A stretch of DNA of 64,000 nt from Gordonia tangerina (GCF_021556435.1 NZ_JAKGCU010000002.1:186001-250000), one strand, 5' to 3'. Positions 39,617-51,804 are shown, numbered from the stretch's first letter. Program-made: numbers and translations. The notes: generated from the letters alone by a model not told the origin.

Positions 39617-40294
39617 TCAGTCGGGCGTCCTCGCGCGCCCCTCATCGGTCCGACCGGCGAGCGAGCGTCGGCGCAGGACGAGCGCCTGCCACACGTAGTC
39701 ACCGCCGGTGAAGACGGTGGCGATCACGGCGGTCCCCATGGTCACCGCGGCCGCCACATGCCACAGTCCGGCCAACGGCAACAGATACAGCCCGATGGCC
39801 ACCGCCTGCAGCAACGTCTTGAGCTTCCCACCGCGACTGGCCGGGATGACGCCGTGGCGTAGAACCCAGAACCGCAGGGCGGTGACCCCGAGTTCACGGA
39901 TGAGGATCACGATGGTGACCCACCACGACAGATCTCCGAGGATCGACAAGCCCACCAGTGCCGAACCGATGAGCGCCTTGTCCGCGATCGGGTCGGCCAT
40001 CTTGCCGAAGTCGGTGACGAGACCGCGCTCGCGGGCCAGGCGGCCGTCATAACGATCGGTGATCGCGGCGATGCCGAAAATCACTGCGGCCGCGATGCGC
40101 CAACCGGTGTCGTGACCGCCGCCGAGAAACAACGCCACAATGAAGACCGGGACGAGAACGATCCGGAAGACGGTGAGCGCGTTGGCGATGTTGACGACCG
40201 GAACCGGGTCGACCGGGTCGGTGATGTGATCGGGACCGCGCCCGGCATTCGCGAGACCGCTCTCCTCGACTGCACGACGCACACGATCGGTCAT
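39617..40294 (-). CDS. pgsA: CDP-diacylglycerol-glycerol-3-phosphate 3-phosphatidyltransferase
   Basis: A 225-residue membrane CDP-alcohol phosphotransferase that makes phosphatidylglycerol phosphate. The catalytic motif reads DGRLARERGLVTDFGKMADPIAD (spacing DG-x2-AR-x8-G-x3-D-x3-D). Several membrane helices surround it. The N-terminus (1-45) is charged. I chose the ATG at 40294; an open frame continues upstream under the divergent argA gene without similarity. Position matches pgsA3 beside clgR. Confidence 0.92.
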   Translation of the reverse strand: MTDRVRRAVEESGLANAGRGPDHITDPVDPVPVVNIANALTVFRIVLVPVFIVALFLGGGHDTGWRIAAAVIFGIAAITDRYDGRLARERGLVTDFGKMADPIADKALIGSALVGLSILGDLSWWVTIVILIRELGVTALRFWVLRHGVIPASRGGKLKTLLQAVAIGLYLLPLAGLWHVAAAVTMGTAVIATVFTGGDYVWQALVLRRRSLAGRTDEGRARTPD

Positions 40295-40433
40295 GATGCC
40301 CGGATCCGTTGTGGTTGCGTCGGTTGTGGCCGCACGCTGACCCGACGATACTGCTCCCACACGATGCCAGCCTATCTGGCCGATGTCGCCGGTCCGTGCG
40401 CCCGGGTCACGTTCGCGACTACTCTGTGATGCC

Positions 40434-41015
40434 ATGCCTCCTGTCGCCCCCGAGCCGGCGTCGTCGCCCGCGGACCCCACATCGTCGGAATCGAGTGCGG
40501 CGGGCCCGGACTCGGCCCGCGCGGTGGCCATCCGCCGGGCCCGTACCTCCGATGTCCCGCGGATCAAGGAACTCATCGATCAGTACGCCGGGCGGATCCT
40601 GCTCGAGAAGAACCTCGTCACGCTCTACGAGTCGGTCCAGGAGTTCTGGGTCGCCGACATCGACGGTGTGGTGGTCGGGTGCGGTGCACTGCATGTCCTG
40701 TGGGCCGACCTCGGCGAGGTGCGCACGGTCGCCGTCGACACCGGGTATGCCGGCCGCGGCATCGGCCACCGACTGGTCGCCCGGCTGATGGATGTCGCAC
40801 GTGAACTGCAACTGTCGCGCGTGTTCGTGCTCACCTTCGAGACGTCCTTCTTCGCGCGGCACGGCTTCGCCGAGATCGACGGGACGCCGGTGACCCGGGA
40901 GGTGTTCGAGGAGATGTGCCGCTCCTACGACACCGGCGTCGCCGAGTTCCTGGACCTGAGCTATGTCAAGCCCAACACCCTGGGTAACACTCGCATGCTG
41001 GCCGCGCTCGACTGA
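40434..41015 (+). CDS. argA: Amino-acid N-acetyltransferase (ArgA type)
   Basis: A 193-residue GNAT protein like Rv2747, a glutamate/glutamine acetyltransferase starting arginine synthesis. RRARTSDVPRIKELIDQYAGRILLEK begins the domain; acetyl-CoA is bound by VDTGYAGRGIGHRLV; FVLTFETSFFARHGF lies near the end. A 30-residue Pro/Ser/Ala leader precedes the fold. The ATG at 40434 is used; there is no good ribosome site, so it may be leaderless. Divergent from pgsA. Confidence 0.9.
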   Translation: MPPVAPEPASSPADPTSSESSAAGPDSARAVAIRRARTSDVPRIKELIDQYAGRILLEKNLVTLYESVQEFWVADIDGVVVGCGALHVLWADLGEVRTVAVDTGYAGRGIGHRLVARLMDVARELQLSRVFVLTFETSFFARHGFAEIDGTPVTREVFEEMCRSYDTGVAEFLDLSYVKPNTLGNTRMLAALD

Positions 41016-41041
41016 TCCGACCGCACCGATCCGACCGCACT
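41014..41041. repeat. Two 14-bp tandem repeats at the end of argA
   Basis: GATCCGACCGCACC (41014-41027) and GATCCGACCGCACT (41028-41041) differ only at the last base. The first copy begins inside the argA stop codon. Confidence 0.85.
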
Positions 41042-41060
41042 GAACCAACAGGAGTCGACG

Positions 41061-41345
41061 ATGACCATCTTCGCCGTGCACTACACCTACGAACCCGCCA
41101 AGGCTGCCGTCCGCGACGAACACCGGCCGCTGCACCGCGAATGGCTCGGTGAGGAGTTCCGCGCGGGCAACGTACTGGCCTGCGGCCCCTACCCGGACGG
41201 CTCCGGCGCGCTGATCCTCATCCAGGCCGCGTCGCTCGACGCCGCCGAGGCGTTCCTGGCCAACGACCCGTTCAACGCGCACCGGGCCGTCGACGGGATC
41301 CGAGTGGTGGAGTGGACCGAGGTGTTCGGTCCGTTCGGTTCCTGA
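41061..41345 (+). CDS. YciI family protein
   Basis: A 94-residue ferredoxin-like fold protein. FAVHYTYEPAKAAVRDEHRPLHREWL at the start, GNVLACGPYPDGSGALIL in the middle and the AEAFLANDPF segment match YciI proteins, which carry a conserved His/Asp pair. No firm function is known. AGGAG lies 9 bases before the ATG. Downstream of argA by 45 bp. Confidence 0.88.
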   Translation: MTIFAVHYTYEPAKAAVRDEHRPLHREWLGEEFRAGNVLACGPYPDGSGALILIQAASLDAAEAFLANDPFNAHRAVDGIRVVEWTEVFGPFGS

Positions 41346-41374
41346 TACGTCAACGGCACCGGCGCCGCGTTGGG

Positions 41375-42370
41375 TCAGGTCTCCGAGGACTCCGACTGTT
41401 TCGGCTTCTTCGAACTCATCAGGCTTGCGACGGTGGTGATGACCAGCGTCAGCACGATGACCCCCAGCGACACCGGGGTGGTGATCTCGGGCACCGACAC
41501 GTGCTCACCGCCGTTGATGAACGGCAGGGTGTTCTCGTGCAGGGCGTGCAGCACCAGCTTGACGCCGATGAACGCCAGGATGAACGAGAGTCCGTAGGAC
41601 AGGTACACCAGCCGGTCGAGGAGCCCCCCGAGCAGGAAGTACAGCTGTCGCAGCCCCATCAGCGCGAATGCGTTTGCGGTGAACACCAGGTAGGGCTCCT
41701 GGGTTAGCCCATAGATAGCCGGGATGGAATCCAGGGCGAACAGGATGTCGGTGAAGCCTATGACGATGAGCACCATCAGCATCGGGGTGGCCATCCGCTT
41801 GCCGTTGACACGGGTGAACAACTTGTCGCGGTCGTAGTCGTCGGTGGTGCGCAGACGGCGCTTGACGAAGCGTTCCAGCCGGGTTTCGCGCTGCTCCTCG
41901 TGGTCGACCGGGTCGTCGCTTTCCCGGACGAGTTTGATCGCGGTGTAGATCAGGAACGCACCGAACAGGTAGAAGACCCATGCGTAGGCGTTGATGGCAG
42001 CAGCACCGACCGCGATGAACAGGCCGCGCAGGATGAGTGCCATCACGATGCCGAGCAGCAGCACCTTCTGCTGATACTCCTTGGGCACCGCGAACTTCGA
42101 CATGATGATGACGAACACGAACAGGTTGTCGACCGACAACGCCTTCTCGGTCACATACCCGGCGAAATATTCGCCACCGTAGGTGCTTCCCCACTGCCAC
42201 CACACGAAGAGACCGAACAGGATGGCGATGCCGATGTACACGGCCGACCACGAGCCCGATTCCTTCAGCGATGGGGCGTGTGGCACGCGGACGTGGGCGA
42301 AGAAGTCGAAGACGAAGAGTCCGGCGATCACCACACAGGTGACAATCCAGACGGTTGACGAAACATCCAT
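41375..42370 (-). CDS. terC: TerC family membrane protein (probable Mn2+ exporter)
   Basis: A 331-residue TerC protein with about eight membrane helices. Conserved acidic membrane motifs include EKALSVDNLFVF and FTDILFALDSIPAI. TerC relatives such as Alx and MeeF export Mn2+ or load secreted metalloproteins. The manganese riboswitch in its leader strongly supports a manganese role here. The ATG at 42370 follows GGAGGAG; an open extension to 42514 is actually riboswitch sequence. Confidence 0.92.
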   Translation of the reverse strand: MDVSSTVWIVTCVVIAGLFVFDFFAHVRVPHAPSLKESGSWSAVYIGIAILFGLFVWWQWGSTYGGEYFAGYVTEKALSVDNLFVFVIIMSKFAVPKEYQQKVLLLGIVMALILRGLFIAVGAAAINAYAWVFYLFGAFLIYTAIKLVRESDDPVDHEEQRETRLERFVKRRLRTTDDYDRDKLFTRVNGKRMATPMLMVLIVIGFTDILFALDSIPAIYGLTQEPYLVFTANAFALMGLRQLYFLLGGLLDRLVYLSYGLSFILAFIGVKLVLHALHENTLPFINGGEHVSVPEITTPVSLGVIVLTLVITTVASLMSSKKPKQSESSET

Positions 42371-42410
42371 GCGAGCGATCTCCTCCAGCGCGCAGCACAA
42401 CGGTTGCGAT

Positions 42411-42577
42411 GCCAGAGGTCTCTCCCGCCGGTACACCGGACGCCCACCACGTACGTGTGCGCTCCGCGAGCCGACCGACGAACCCGGGACGGTCCTGACG
42501 ACGATGATCCGCATCGTCGGCGGGACGCGGCCGTATTGACGGGAACGCCGCGAGGTCGGGGATACTCCCCTCTTCGA
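42411..42577 (-). ncRNA. yybP-ykoY manganese riboswitch (terC leader)
   Basis: Read on the minus strand the leader has the family landmarks in order: AGAGGGGAGUA (from 42572), GUCAAUACGG (42540-42531) and GGCGGGAGAGACCUCU (about 42429-42414). The first AGAGG pairs with the final CCUCU as the closing P1 stem, and the two purine-rich loops are the metal-binding L1 and L3 sites. It ends about 40 bases before the terC start, near the Shine-Dalgarno sequence, so Mn2+ could control translation or termination. Confidence 0.87.
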
Positions 42578-42618
42578 TCGTCGCCCAGCCTAGTACACCC
42601 ACGCGTACGGTTGCATCC

Positions 42619-43056
42619 ATGTCGCCTGCATCCGGGTCGGCCGGGACGCGTCCGGCGTCGGTGGCCGACATCCACACGACTGCCCGGGGCATGCCACATG
42701 TGACCGATGCCGGCACCCATGCCGACCGGCCCGTCTACCAGGTCGGCGGCAAGTCGTTCGTGTTCTTCCGCACTCCCCGCCCTGATGCGGTCGACCCGGT
42801 GACGGGCGAACGCTACGACGACGTGGTGGTCATCTGGGTCGCCTCGGAGGCCGACAAACTCGCGTTGGTGCAGCAGGATCGGTCACCGTTCTTCACCACG
42901 AACCATTTCAACGGACATCTGTCGGTGTTGTTGCGCACGTCAAGAGTTTCCGAGGTCACTCGGGACGAACTCACCGAGATCATCCAGGACGCCTGGCTGA
43001 GCCGGGCATCGGCGCGCCGGGCCGCCACGTGGCTGGCCGAGCACGGTCTCGACTGA
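42619..43056 (+). CDS. MmcQ/YjbR family protein
   Basis: A 145-residue CyaY-like fold protein. VADIHTTARGMPHVTDAG, RPVYQVGGKSFVFFR and the C-terminal DAWLSRASARRAATWL match MmcQ/YjbR proteins, thought to bind DNA. The ATG at 42619 keeps the family's N-terminal helix; a later ATG at 42691 would remove it. It diverges from terC and converges with ftsK. Confidence 0.8.
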   Translation: MSPASGSAGTRPASVADIHTTARGMPHVTDAGTHADRPVYQVGGKSFVFFRTPRPDAVDPVTGERYDDVVVIWVASEADKLALVQQDRSPFFTTNHFNGHLSVLLRTSRVSEVTRDELTEIIQDAWLSRASARRAATWLAEHGLD

Positions 43057-43070
43057 CCGACGCCGAGCCC

Positions 43071-46058
43071 TCAGGCCTGTTCGCTGGAGTCCGCGCCGCC
43101 GGTGATCGAGGTGATCACCCCGGCCAAGTCCTCCGGCTTGACCAAGACCTCCCGTGCCTTCGAGCCCTCGCTGGGGCCGACAACGCCGCGGGTCTCCATC
43201 AGGTCCATCAACCGGCCCGCCTTGGCGAATCCGACGCGCAGTTTGCGTTGGAGCATCGAGGTGGAGCCGAACTGGCTCGACACCACCAGCTCGATCGCCT
43301 GTAGCAGATCATCGAGGTCGTTGCCGATGTCGCCGTCGATTTCCTTCTTGTCGCCGGCCTTCGCGGTGGTGACACCCTCGGTGTAGTCAGGGTCGCTCTG
43401 TTCGCGAGTGAAGTCGACGACCGCCTGAATCTCTTCGTCGGTGATGAACGCGCCCTGCATGCGGATCGGCTTGTTCGCCCCCATGGGCAGGAACAGCCCG
43501 TCACCCATGCCGATGAGTTTCTCCGCGCCCGGCTGATCGAGGATGACGCGTGAGTCGGTGAGCGACGAGGTGGCGAAGGCCAGCCGCGACGGCACGTTGG
43601 TCTTGATCAGTCCCGTCACCACGTCGACCGAAGGACGCTGGGTGGCCAGCACGAGGTGGATACCCGCGGCGCGCGCCTTCTGGGTGATGCGCACGATCGC
43701 ATCCTCCACATCGCGGGGCGCGGTCATCATCAGGTCGGCGAGCTCGTCGACGATGGCCATGATGTACGGGTAGGGCTTGTAGACGCGTTCACTGCCCAGC
43801 GGAGTGGTGATCTCGCCCGAGCGCACCTTGGCGTTGAAGTCGTCGATGTGGCGCACCCGCGACGCCTTCATGTCCTGATAGCGCTGCTCCATCTCCTCCA
43901 CCAGCCAGGCCAGCGCGGCGGCAGCCTTCTTCGGCTGGGTGATGATCGGCGTGATCAGGTGCGGAATCCCCTCGTACGGAGTCAATTCCACCATCTTCGG
44001 GTCGATCAGGATCATCCGCACGTCCTCGGGGGTGGCGCGGGTGAGCAACGAGACGAGCATCGAGTTGACGAAACTGGACTTACCCGAGCCGGTGGAACCG
44101 GCGACCAGCAGGTGCGGCATCTTCGCCAGGTTCGCGCTCACGAACTCACCTTCGATGTCCTTGCCGAGACCGATCACCAGCGGATGGGTGTCCTTGCGGG
44201 TCTTGGGCGCCTTGAGCACATCCGCCAGACGCACCATCTCCCGGTCGGTGTTGGGCACCTCGATACCGACCGCAGACTTGCCGGGAATCGGAGCCAGCAG
44301 ACGCACGTTGTCGGTGGCTACGGCGTAGGCGATGTTGCGCTGCAGGGCGGTGATCTTCTCCACCTTGACGCCCGGCCCGAGCTCGACCTCGTAGCGGGTG
44401 ACGGTGGGACCGCGGGTGTAGCCGGTGACCGCCGCGTCGATCTTGAACTGTTCGAGCACCCCACCGATCCGGTCGATCATGTCGTCGTTCGACCGGCCAC
44501 CCTGTTTCGGGGGGTCACCATCGATGAGCAGCGACGACGGGGGCAGGTGGTATTCACCGTCGACGACCCGTTCGACCAGACCGCCGCCCGGCAGTTCGTC
44601 GGCTTCCGGCTCGGCCGGTACCGGAGCACTCGGGGTCGGCGCCAGCGTGCTCCGCTCGGCCTTCGCACGAGATCGTCCGCTCGTCGACACCGACGGTTCG
44701 GGACGACCGATCTGTTCGGTGACCTCGTCGTCGAGGGGAACGGTCGTCGCGGCGGCGAAGTCGGCGGCGTCGATTTCGGGATCAGCCGGTCGACGCCGTC
44801 GGCGACTGCGCGATGCCGGTTCGGCGTCGGGCGGATAGTTGTCATAGGGATCGGCGGAGTATCTTCCCCGGCCGTCGAGGACCTCGGTCGCCTCCGGGTC
44901 CCGGTTGTCCACCGGATCGGCGAACTCTGCGGCAGTGTCGACCTCGTCGTCCAGGTCATCCCACGGCGCGACATCATCCTCTAGCGCAAGGTCGCCGCCC
45001 AGACCCAGATATCCGACGACCCCGTCGGCGACCTCACGCACGGTCTTACCACTCAGGATCAGGCACCCGAACGCCACACACAGCACCAGAATCGGCACCG
45101 AGATCCACGCGGTGACGCCGTTGGTCAGCGGCGTGCCGACCGCGAAGCCCAAGAACCCACCGGCCGCCGAGCGACCCGGGAGGTCCTCGGGAGCACCTGC
45201 GACGAGGTGGATGAGTCCGAGGACGGGGAGCACGATCAGCAACCCCGCACCCAGGTAGCGCGCTCGCTCCGATGGGTTCGGCGGACGCCGCATCAGCATG
45301 ATCGACACGGCGACCAGCGCCAGCGGCACCACGACCGACACCCCGCCGACGACGGCCCGGATCAACGCTTCGATGAACGCCCCGACCGGACCGGCCGCAC
45401 CGAACCAGACGCTGGCGCCGACGAGCAACCCGGCGGCGAGCACCGCGAGTGCGGCGCCGTCGCGTCGGTGGGTGTGTCCGCTGAGATCACGCGCCGCGCC
45501 GGCCACCGGCCGTCGATGGGCCTGCGAGCGGCGACCGGATGTCTCGTCGACGATGGGCCCGTCGAGATCGAACCCGTCGTCGACGACGTCGTCGCCGGCA
45601 TCGGAGACATCGTCATCGAGGAATCCATCGTCGGTCAGGTCGTCTTGCTCGTCACGACGTCCCGACTGCGTTCCCCCGCCGGCGCGGGCGATACTCCCCA
45701 CCCCGCGCGCCATCAAAGACCACCCCGCCCCGAGACCTCGTCCCACCGCCGACGCACCGCTGGCCGCCACCGACCTCCGATGGATGTCGGCCGACGCGTC
45801 GGCCTGCCGCGACGCACCCGCGCGCTTCGATGTCCCAGTGGTGCGGGCATCAGACGGGCGCCGCGAGCTGCCGGAACGGACGGTGCCGGCGGTGGCGCGC
45901 GCCGGCGCGCGCCGTCCGCTGGTGCTACGCGCCGTGCGAGCGCCCGTCTTCGCACTTCCTGCGGTCGCCCGGGTCCTGCTCGTGGTCGACCTCGCGGTGG
46001 TCGCACCCGTCTTCGCTGCGCCCTTCTTCTGGGCACCGGCGGTTGCTTTCGAAGCCAT
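43071..46058 (-). CDS. ftsK: DNA translocase FtsK
   Basis: A 995-residue FtsK/SpoIIIE motor that clears chromosome termini from the division septum. Residues 1-195 are Ala/Thr/Arg-rich then acidic; four membrane helices occupy about 201-340; an acidic/Pro linker follows. The RecA-like motor has Walker A GSTGSGKS (654-661), Walker B IMAIVDELADLM and the C-terminal gamma domain (LQRKLRVGFAKAGRLMDLME) that reads KOPS. Residues 16-36 and 37-58 are an imperfect duplication beginning KTGA-TARST. The start is ATG at 46058. Confidence 0.96.
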   Translation of the reverse strand: MASKATAGAQKKGAAKTGATTARSTTSRTRATAGSAKTGARTARSTSGRRAPARATAGTVRSGSSRRPSDARTTGTSKRAGASRQADASADIHRRSVAASGASAVGRGLGAGWSLMARGVGSIARAGGGTQSGRRDEQDDLTDDGFLDDDVSDAGDDVVDDGFDLDGPIVDETSGRRSQAHRRPVAGAARDLSGHTHRRDGAALAVLAAGLLVGASVWFGAAGPVGAFIEALIRAVVGGVSVVVPLALVAVSIMLMRRPPNPSERARYLGAGLLIVLPVLGLIHLVAGAPEDLPGRSAAGGFLGFAVGTPLTNGVTAWISVPILVLCVAFGCLILSGKTVREVADGVVGYLGLGGDLALEDDVAPWDDLDDEVDTAAEFADPVDNRDPEATEVLDGRGRYSADPYDNYPPDAEPASRSRRRRRPADPEIDAADFAAATTVPLDDEVTEQIGRPEPSVSTSGRSRAKAERSTLAPTPSAPVPAEPEADELPGGGLVERVVDGEYHLPPSSLLIDGDPPKQGGRSNDDMIDRIGGVLEQFKIDAAVTGYTRGPTVTRYEVELGPGVKVEKITALQRNIAYAVATDNVRLLAPIPGKSAVGIEVPNTDREMVRLADVLKAPKTRKDTHPLVIGLGKDIEGEFVSANLAKMPHLLVAGSTGSGKSSFVNSMLVSLLTRATPEDVRMILIDPKMVELTPYEGIPHLITPIITQPKKAAAALAWLVEEMEQRYQDMKASRVRHIDDFNAKVRSGEITTPLGSERVYKPYPYIMAIVDELADLMMTAPRDVEDAIVRITQKARAAGIHLVLATQRPSVDVVTGLIKTNVPSRLAFATSSLTDSRVILDQPGAEKLIGMGDGLFLPMGANKPIRMQGAFITDEEIQAVVDFTREQSDPDYTEGVTTAKAGDKKEIDGDIGNDLDDLLQAIELVVSSQFGSTSMLQRKLRVGFAKAGRLMDLMETRGVVGPSEGSKAREVLVKPEDLAGVITSITGGADSSEQA

Positions 46059-46158
46059 GCGGACAGACTAGTCGCCAGACGCCTCGCCAGTCACATGGGC
46101 AACACTGGCAACGCGCTCGCGTGTCGGATTCGTAACCGATCGGTGTCGGCGGCCGGGT

Positions 46159-46791
46159 TCACAGCCCCCGTTTGGCCGCCTGCACCGCCGAAACCGCCTG
46201 CTCATCACCATCGAAGACCACGTTCACCGGTGCTCGACCGAAGGCGAAGAGCAGCAGTTCACCTGGGTTGCCCACGACGACGGCCTCGGGCCCGGTGCCT
46301 ACGGTCACCACATCGCGGCTGTCGCGTGTTCGGAGGGTGACGCGAGCCGGGCAGCTCTTGAGGGTCATCCTGCTCATCGACTTGGCCGGTGCGATCAACG
46401 CCTCCTGCAACTCTGCGGAGATCTCGCGCGGTGTCCAGGTCTGATCGGGTCGGGCGGCACCGCGCAGGACGTCCTCGTGGTGGACGAACATCTCGGCCAG
46501 GTTGGCCCATCGGTCGACCACCTTGAGCGGCGAATAGAGCGGAGGTCCGGCGGCCAACTGGGCCAGCATGTCGTCCCACGAGCCTGCCGCTGCGGCGGCA
46601 CGCACCTTCTCGGTGTGGCCCGCGAAGGCCGGGATCATGATGCCCGGTGCGGTGTCCGGGCGGCGCTCCCGGACGACCAGGTGGGCCAGCAGGTCCTTGG
46701 CCGTCCATCCGGCGCAGAGCGTGGGCGCATCGGGCCCGACCGACCGCATCGTATCGACCAGGGCAGCTCGTTCTTCTTGTGCGAAGGTCAC
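46159..46791 (-). CDS. TIGR03085 family protein (DinB/maleylpyruvate isomerase-like)
   Basis: A 210-residue actinobacterial protein of the mycothiol-dependent maleylpyruvate isomerase-like/DinB superfamily. FAQEERAALVDTMRSVGPDAPTLCAGWTAKDLLAHL contains the first metal-type His; FVHHEDVLRGA carries further His residues. Enzymatic role is unknown; some relatives use mycothiol. ATG at 46791. Stands alone between ftsK and the RNase J gene, all on the minus strand. Confidence 0.82.
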   Translation of the reverse strand: MTFAQEERAALVDTMRSVGPDAPTLCAGWTAKDLLAHLVVRERRPDTAPGIMIPAFAGHTEKVRAAAAAGSWDDMLAQLAAGPPLYSPLKVVDRWANLAEMFVHHEDVLRGAARPDQTWTPREISAELQEALIAPAKSMSRMTLKSCPARVTLRTRDSRDVVTVGTGPEAVVVGNPGELLLFAFGRAPVNVVFDGDEQAVSAVQAAKRGL

Positions 46792-46830
46792 CGGTTCACC
46801 CTAACGAACGCTCGGCGCCCGCACCCGAGC

Positions 46831-49781
<2,951 letters not shown>

Positions 49782-49826
49782 TCACCCGCGGGTCGGGCGC
49801 TGTCACCAGGTGCTCTGGGTCGCGGT

Positions 49827-50861
49827 TCAGGTCGCCGGGCGGGGCGTCGGGACCGCGTCCGGGATCTCGAGGATTCGGCCACCGTGGGTCAGTACGAACA
49901 GGCTGTGCGGCGCGAACCGGGTGCCGTTCTTTCCGACGACGAGTCCGGCCGGCAATAGTTCATCGGCCATCAGCACGCAGGCCGATTCGCCGTCGGCCGA
50001 GATCCGCCACACCTGCCCCGCACCCCATGCGGCCACATACAGGTTCCCGGCGCCATCGCGCTTGACGTCGTCGAGGTGTGCCAGTGCCAGACTCGCCGGT
50101 GGACGCCAGTAGACCCGCCCGCGACCGGTCGTCGTGTCGATGGCGATGACCTTGGCGTCGAGGGTGAAGGTCTCGGTGACATACAGCGTCTTTCCGTCGG
50201 CGCTCACGGTCCCGCCATTGGTACCGCTGCTCTGATAGAAGCCCTTGATGACGTGTCCGTTGGGCAGGATCTTGTCGAGCGATGCCGCGAGGTCGTTCGA
50301 GGCGTAGATGCTCCCGTCCGGTCCCCTGGTCAGTCCGTTGCCCTGCGAGACCAGCTGCCGCGCGTAGGCGTGGAAACTCCCGTCGTCTGGGTTCATGCTC
50401 AGCAACTGTCCGCTGGGAATGAACTGGCTCAACGGTGCAAGTGTGGTGACGCCGTTGCCGACCACCATCAGGCCGTCGTCGTTGTTCACCACCCCGAGCG
50501 GGAACAGCAGAAACGGATTGATCACGTGGGTGCGCCCAGGCGTGTCCATCCGATGCACGTTGGAACCGAGCCAGTTCGAAACGACAGGGCGACCCTCGTC
50601 GTCGAAATCACCGCCCTCGAAGGTCGCCAGATCGGTGGTCAGGACCTGTGGTGGTCCCGCGTTCGGGCACGACGGCATCGAGGCGGCCTGATGCGTCGCC
50701 GCAGTCGGTGCCGTGGTGGCGTTTGCCGCGACACCTGTCGCGGCGACCGCCGCCACGCATCCGGCTGTGAGCGAAACCGCCAGGCGATGTATCGCCTGGC
50801 GGACGCGCCGCGTGCCGGTCGAATGAATTCGTGCGGTCGAATGGATCCCTGACGTGAACAC
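49827..50861 (-). CDS. Secreted ScyD/ScyE-like beta-propeller protein
   Basis: A 344-residue exported protein. A signal peptide (hydrophobic 28-46, cleavage near ANA at 46-48) precedes repeated propeller-blade motifs such as GLTRGPDGSIYASND, TVSADGKTLYVTE and DVKRDGAGNLYVAAWG. The blades resemble SMP-30/NHL and ScyD/ScyE proteins. No catalytic residues can be assigned. GTG at 50861 has GGGAGGAA upstream. The first 18 codons contain a small direct repeat giving IHSTARIHSTG. Gene stands alone. Confidence 0.78.
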   Translation of the reverse strand: MFTSGIHSTARIHSTGTRRVRQAIHRLAVSLTAGCVAAVAATGVAANATTAPTAATHQAASMPSCPNAGPPQVLTTDLATFEGGDFDDEGRPVVSNWLGSNVHRMDTPGRTHVINPFLLFPLGVVNNDDGLMVVGNGVTTLAPLSQFIPSGQLLSMNPDDGSFHAYARQLVSQGNGLTRGPDGSIYASNDLAASLDKILPNGHVIKGFYQSSGTNGGTVSADGKTLYVTETFTLDAKVIAIDTTTGRGRVYWRPPASLALAHLDDVKRDGAGNLYVAAWGAGQVWRISADGESACVLMADELLPAGLVVGKNGTRFAPHSLFVLTHGGRILEIPDAVPTPRPAT

Positions 50862-50942
50862 GGCTGAGTTCCTCCCCCTGGGTACTGCCGCATGAGCGAT
50901 GAATGCGCCGCTCTCCGGCGGCGCCCACCGATTTGATGCCCG

Positions 50943-51001
50943 GGATCGGTCTCTCACTCGAACTCGACGGCACATCCGGACGACAGTCGAGTGAACGATC
51001 C
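50943..51001 (-). terminator. Long stem-loop downstream of thyX
   Basis: GGATCG (50943-50948) and CACTCGA (50955-50961) pair with TCGAGTG (50987-50993) and CGATCC (50996-51001), giving a two-part stem of 13 pairs with an internal bulge. It begins about 50 bp past the thyX stop. The flanking 190-bp gap otherwise holds only the promoter region of the propeller gene. Confidence 0.55.
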
Positions 51002-51051
51002 GTCACCGGAATGTGGCCGGCCACACAATGGCCCCGCGATGTGGTAGGCGG

Positions 51052-51804
51052 TCAACCCTCGAGCACGAACGGAGAGGTGGCGACCTCGGTGCCATCGCGG
51101 AGGGTGCTGATCTCGAAGTCACCGAAAACTGTCGGCGCCACCCGCATCAGGTGGCGCAGGCACTCCACGGCGAGCTGCCGGATCTCGACATCGGCGTGCT
51201 CGGTGGCGCGCATACCGACGAAATGCCGCCATGCCCGATAATTGCCGGTCACCACGATCTTGGTCTCGGTGGCGTTCGGCAACACCGACCGCGCTGCTTG
51301 TCGTGCCTGTTTGCGGCGCAGGATCGCATTGGGCACATCGGCGAATTTGGCTTCCAATGCGTCGAGCAATTCGCTGTAGGCCTTGCGCGAGGCGTCGGTG
51401 GCCTCGGTGAAGAGCGCCTCGAGTTCGGTGTCACCACGAATTGCCGGGGGCGCCACCACGTTGGCGTCGTGTTCGGGCACGAACCGCTGCGACAGCTGCG
51501 AGTAGGAGAAATGCCGATGGCGGATCAGTTCGTGGGTGCACGAGCGGGAGATCCCGGTGATGTAGAAGGTGACCGACGCGTGTTCGAGCAGCGAAGTGTG
51601 GCCGACTTCGAGGATGTGGCGCAGATATCCCGCGTTGGTGGCGGTCCGGGGGTTCGGTTTGTCCCAACTCTGGTAGCACGCGCGGCCGGAGAACTCGACC
51701 AGCGCTTCCCCACCCTCGGCGTCGGTGGTCCAGTCGACGTCCGGCGGCGGGGTGAACTCGGTCGCAGCCACCATCTGAACCTTCAGCGGCACCAACTCGG
51801 ACAC
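51052..51804 (-). CDS. thyX: Flavin-dependent thymidylate synthase ThyX
   Basis: A 250-residue FAD-dependent enzyme making dTMP from dUMP with methylenetetrahydrofolate and NADPH. The diagnostic RHR-X7-S motif is at 95-105 ([11 protein letters not shown]). The start at 51804 gives [17 protein letters not shown]. It follows dapA in order, as in M. tuberculosis. The window also carries a classical thyA, so two unrelated thymidylate synthases coexist. Confidence 0.97.
   Translation of the reverse strand: MSELVPLKVQMVAATEFTPPPDVDWTTDAEGGEALVEFSGRACYQSWDKPNPRTATNAGYLRHILEVGHTSLLEHASVTFYITGISRSCTHELIRHRHFSYSQLSQRFVPEHDANVVAPPAIRGDTELEALFTEATDASRKAYSELLDALEAKFADVPNAILRRKQARQAARSVLPNATETKIVVTGNYRAWRHFVGMRATEHADVEIRQLAVECLRHLMRVAPTVFGDFEISTLRDGTEVATSPFVLEG

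Noticed and set aside
42371-42514. N-terminal extension of TerC by 48 residues
   Set aside because: The extra codons coincide with the riboswitch, and ATG 42370 has a strong GGAGGAG just upstream.
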